From Pseudomonas sp. A34-9 (GTDB lineage Bacteria > Pseudomonadota > Gammaproteobacteria > Pseudomonadales > Pseudomonadaceae), in contig NZ_CP119967.1 in NCBI RefSeq assembly GCF_029543085.1, positions 4,242,501-4,306,500 on the forward strand: DNA of 64,000 nucleotides. The letters run 5' to 3'. Each line of letters opens with the position of its first letter. The stretch's first letter is position 1. The translations under genes were made by a program, and so were the position numbers. The notes below the pieces were generated by a model that made no database searches, was not told the origin of the DNA, and saw only the letters and a program-made list of their open reading frames with translations. Below are positions 63,703 to 64,000 of this stretch, piece after piece.

Positions 63703-64000
63703 ATGACGATCCTTATGCGATTCGCCAAACGTTTCAAACACCGCGCGTATGTGGCCCTTCCCTCCCTGCTGGCCGTCAGTGCGCTGTTCCTGTCGCTGGA
63801 GTCCAGCGAAAGCCGCGCGCAACCGGTGGACGGCACCCAGACGCTGGTGTTCCTGCGTCACGCAGAGAAACCCGAAGGCGGGCTCGGCCAGCTCAACTGT
63901 CAGGGTTTGAACCGCGCCATCGAGCTGTCGACGCTGCTGCCGGAAAAATTCGGCAAAGCCGATTACGTGTTCGCCGCCAATCCGACGCGCAATGTTGAGG
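63703..64000 (+). CDS. Histidine phosphatase family protein, N-terminal part (runs off the window)
   Basis: 99 codons open to the window end. An N-terminal hydrophobic anchor or signal (YVALPSLLAVSALFLSLES) precedes the phosphohistidine motif LVFLRHAEKPEGG, in which the RH of the RHG motif is present as RHA. Periplasmic or membrane-anchored member of the phosphoglycerate mutase-like superfamily. ATG 63703 is given; ATG 63715 (MRFAKRFKHRAY) is an equally good start. The 220-base gap upstream holds no other gene. Confidence 0.82.
   Translation, partial: MTILMRFAKRFKHRAYVALPSLLAVSALFLSLESSESRAQPVDGTQTLVFLRHAEKPEGGLGQLNCQGLNRAIELSTLLPEKFGKADYVFAANPTRNVE

Noticed and set aside
63681..63998. 105-codon frame at the window end
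   Set aside because: Wrong frame; the histidine phosphatase frame starting at 63703 carries the RHA motif and a hydrophobic N-terminus.

Overview
The window is chromosomal DNA from a gamma-proteobacterium, almost certainly a Pseudomonas of the P. fluorescens complex. This rests on the gene order tig-clpP-clpX-lon next to a tRNA Arg-His-Leu-His block and folD, on the adjacent ampR/ampC pair, on the NhaR, AmpR, TrhP, SstT and PolB protein sequences, and on about twenty inverted REP doublets typical of that group. The species assignment is inference. Most genes are GC-rich core or common accessory genes. The Rhs toxin/immunity pair near 35 kb and one orphan gene near 61 kb are visibly more AT-rich.

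Layout. 0-5 kb: protein quality control on the minus strand (trigger factor, ClpP, ClpX, start of Lon) and a four-tRNA cluster. 5.3-9 kb: folD, the PBP7-type endopeptidase pbpG, two small acidic proteins and a degenerate C39-like lipoprotein. 9-22 kb: TerC-like membrane protein, small lipoprotein, nhaR, MFS exporter, sstT, yceH, cupin, shikimate dehydrogenase paralogue, small secreted or unknown proteins, AI-2E family permease, a secreted cysteine hydrolase and trhP. 22-26 kb: D-glucarate catabolic island, with a GntR regulator divergent from a GudP-like transporter and gudD and TTGT-N3-ACAA operator candidates between them. 26-28.3 kb: divergent ampR/ampC beta-lactamase pair. 28.4-34.4 kb: DUF4174-like protein, GNAT, TauE/SafE, MFS, lipoprotein and an exported aldose 1-epimerase. 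34.5-35.7 kb: a collapsed Rhs locus that keeps an HNH nuclease toxin tip and its putative immunity gene. 35.8-40.9 kb: aldo/keto reductase, DUF1810, DNA polymerase II, CBS protein, GST.

40.9-52.7 kb is the most coherent accessory block. A 1.2-kb gene-poor leader with a near-consensus sigma-54 promoter precedes tonB-exbB-exbD, a 903-residue TonB-dependent receptor and a YejABEF-type ABC importer. These eight co-directional genes would carry an oligopeptide-like ligand from outside the cell to the cytoplasm. 52.8-56.4 kb: DUF3455 protein, ECF sigma factor with anti-sigma factor, a secreted protein made of seven 13-residue repeats, and a DUF1615 lipoprotein. 56.7-64 kb: siderophore-type TonB-dependent receptor, FAD monooxygenase, an AT-rich orphan, a zinc-type hemB, a YfcG-like GST and the start of a histidine phosphatase.

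REP doublets of two main families occupy many of the intergenic gaps. One supplies the last codons and stop of yejF, and another creates a false upstream extension of yejA. All functional statements come from reading the sequence and general knowledge of the families; no searches were run.
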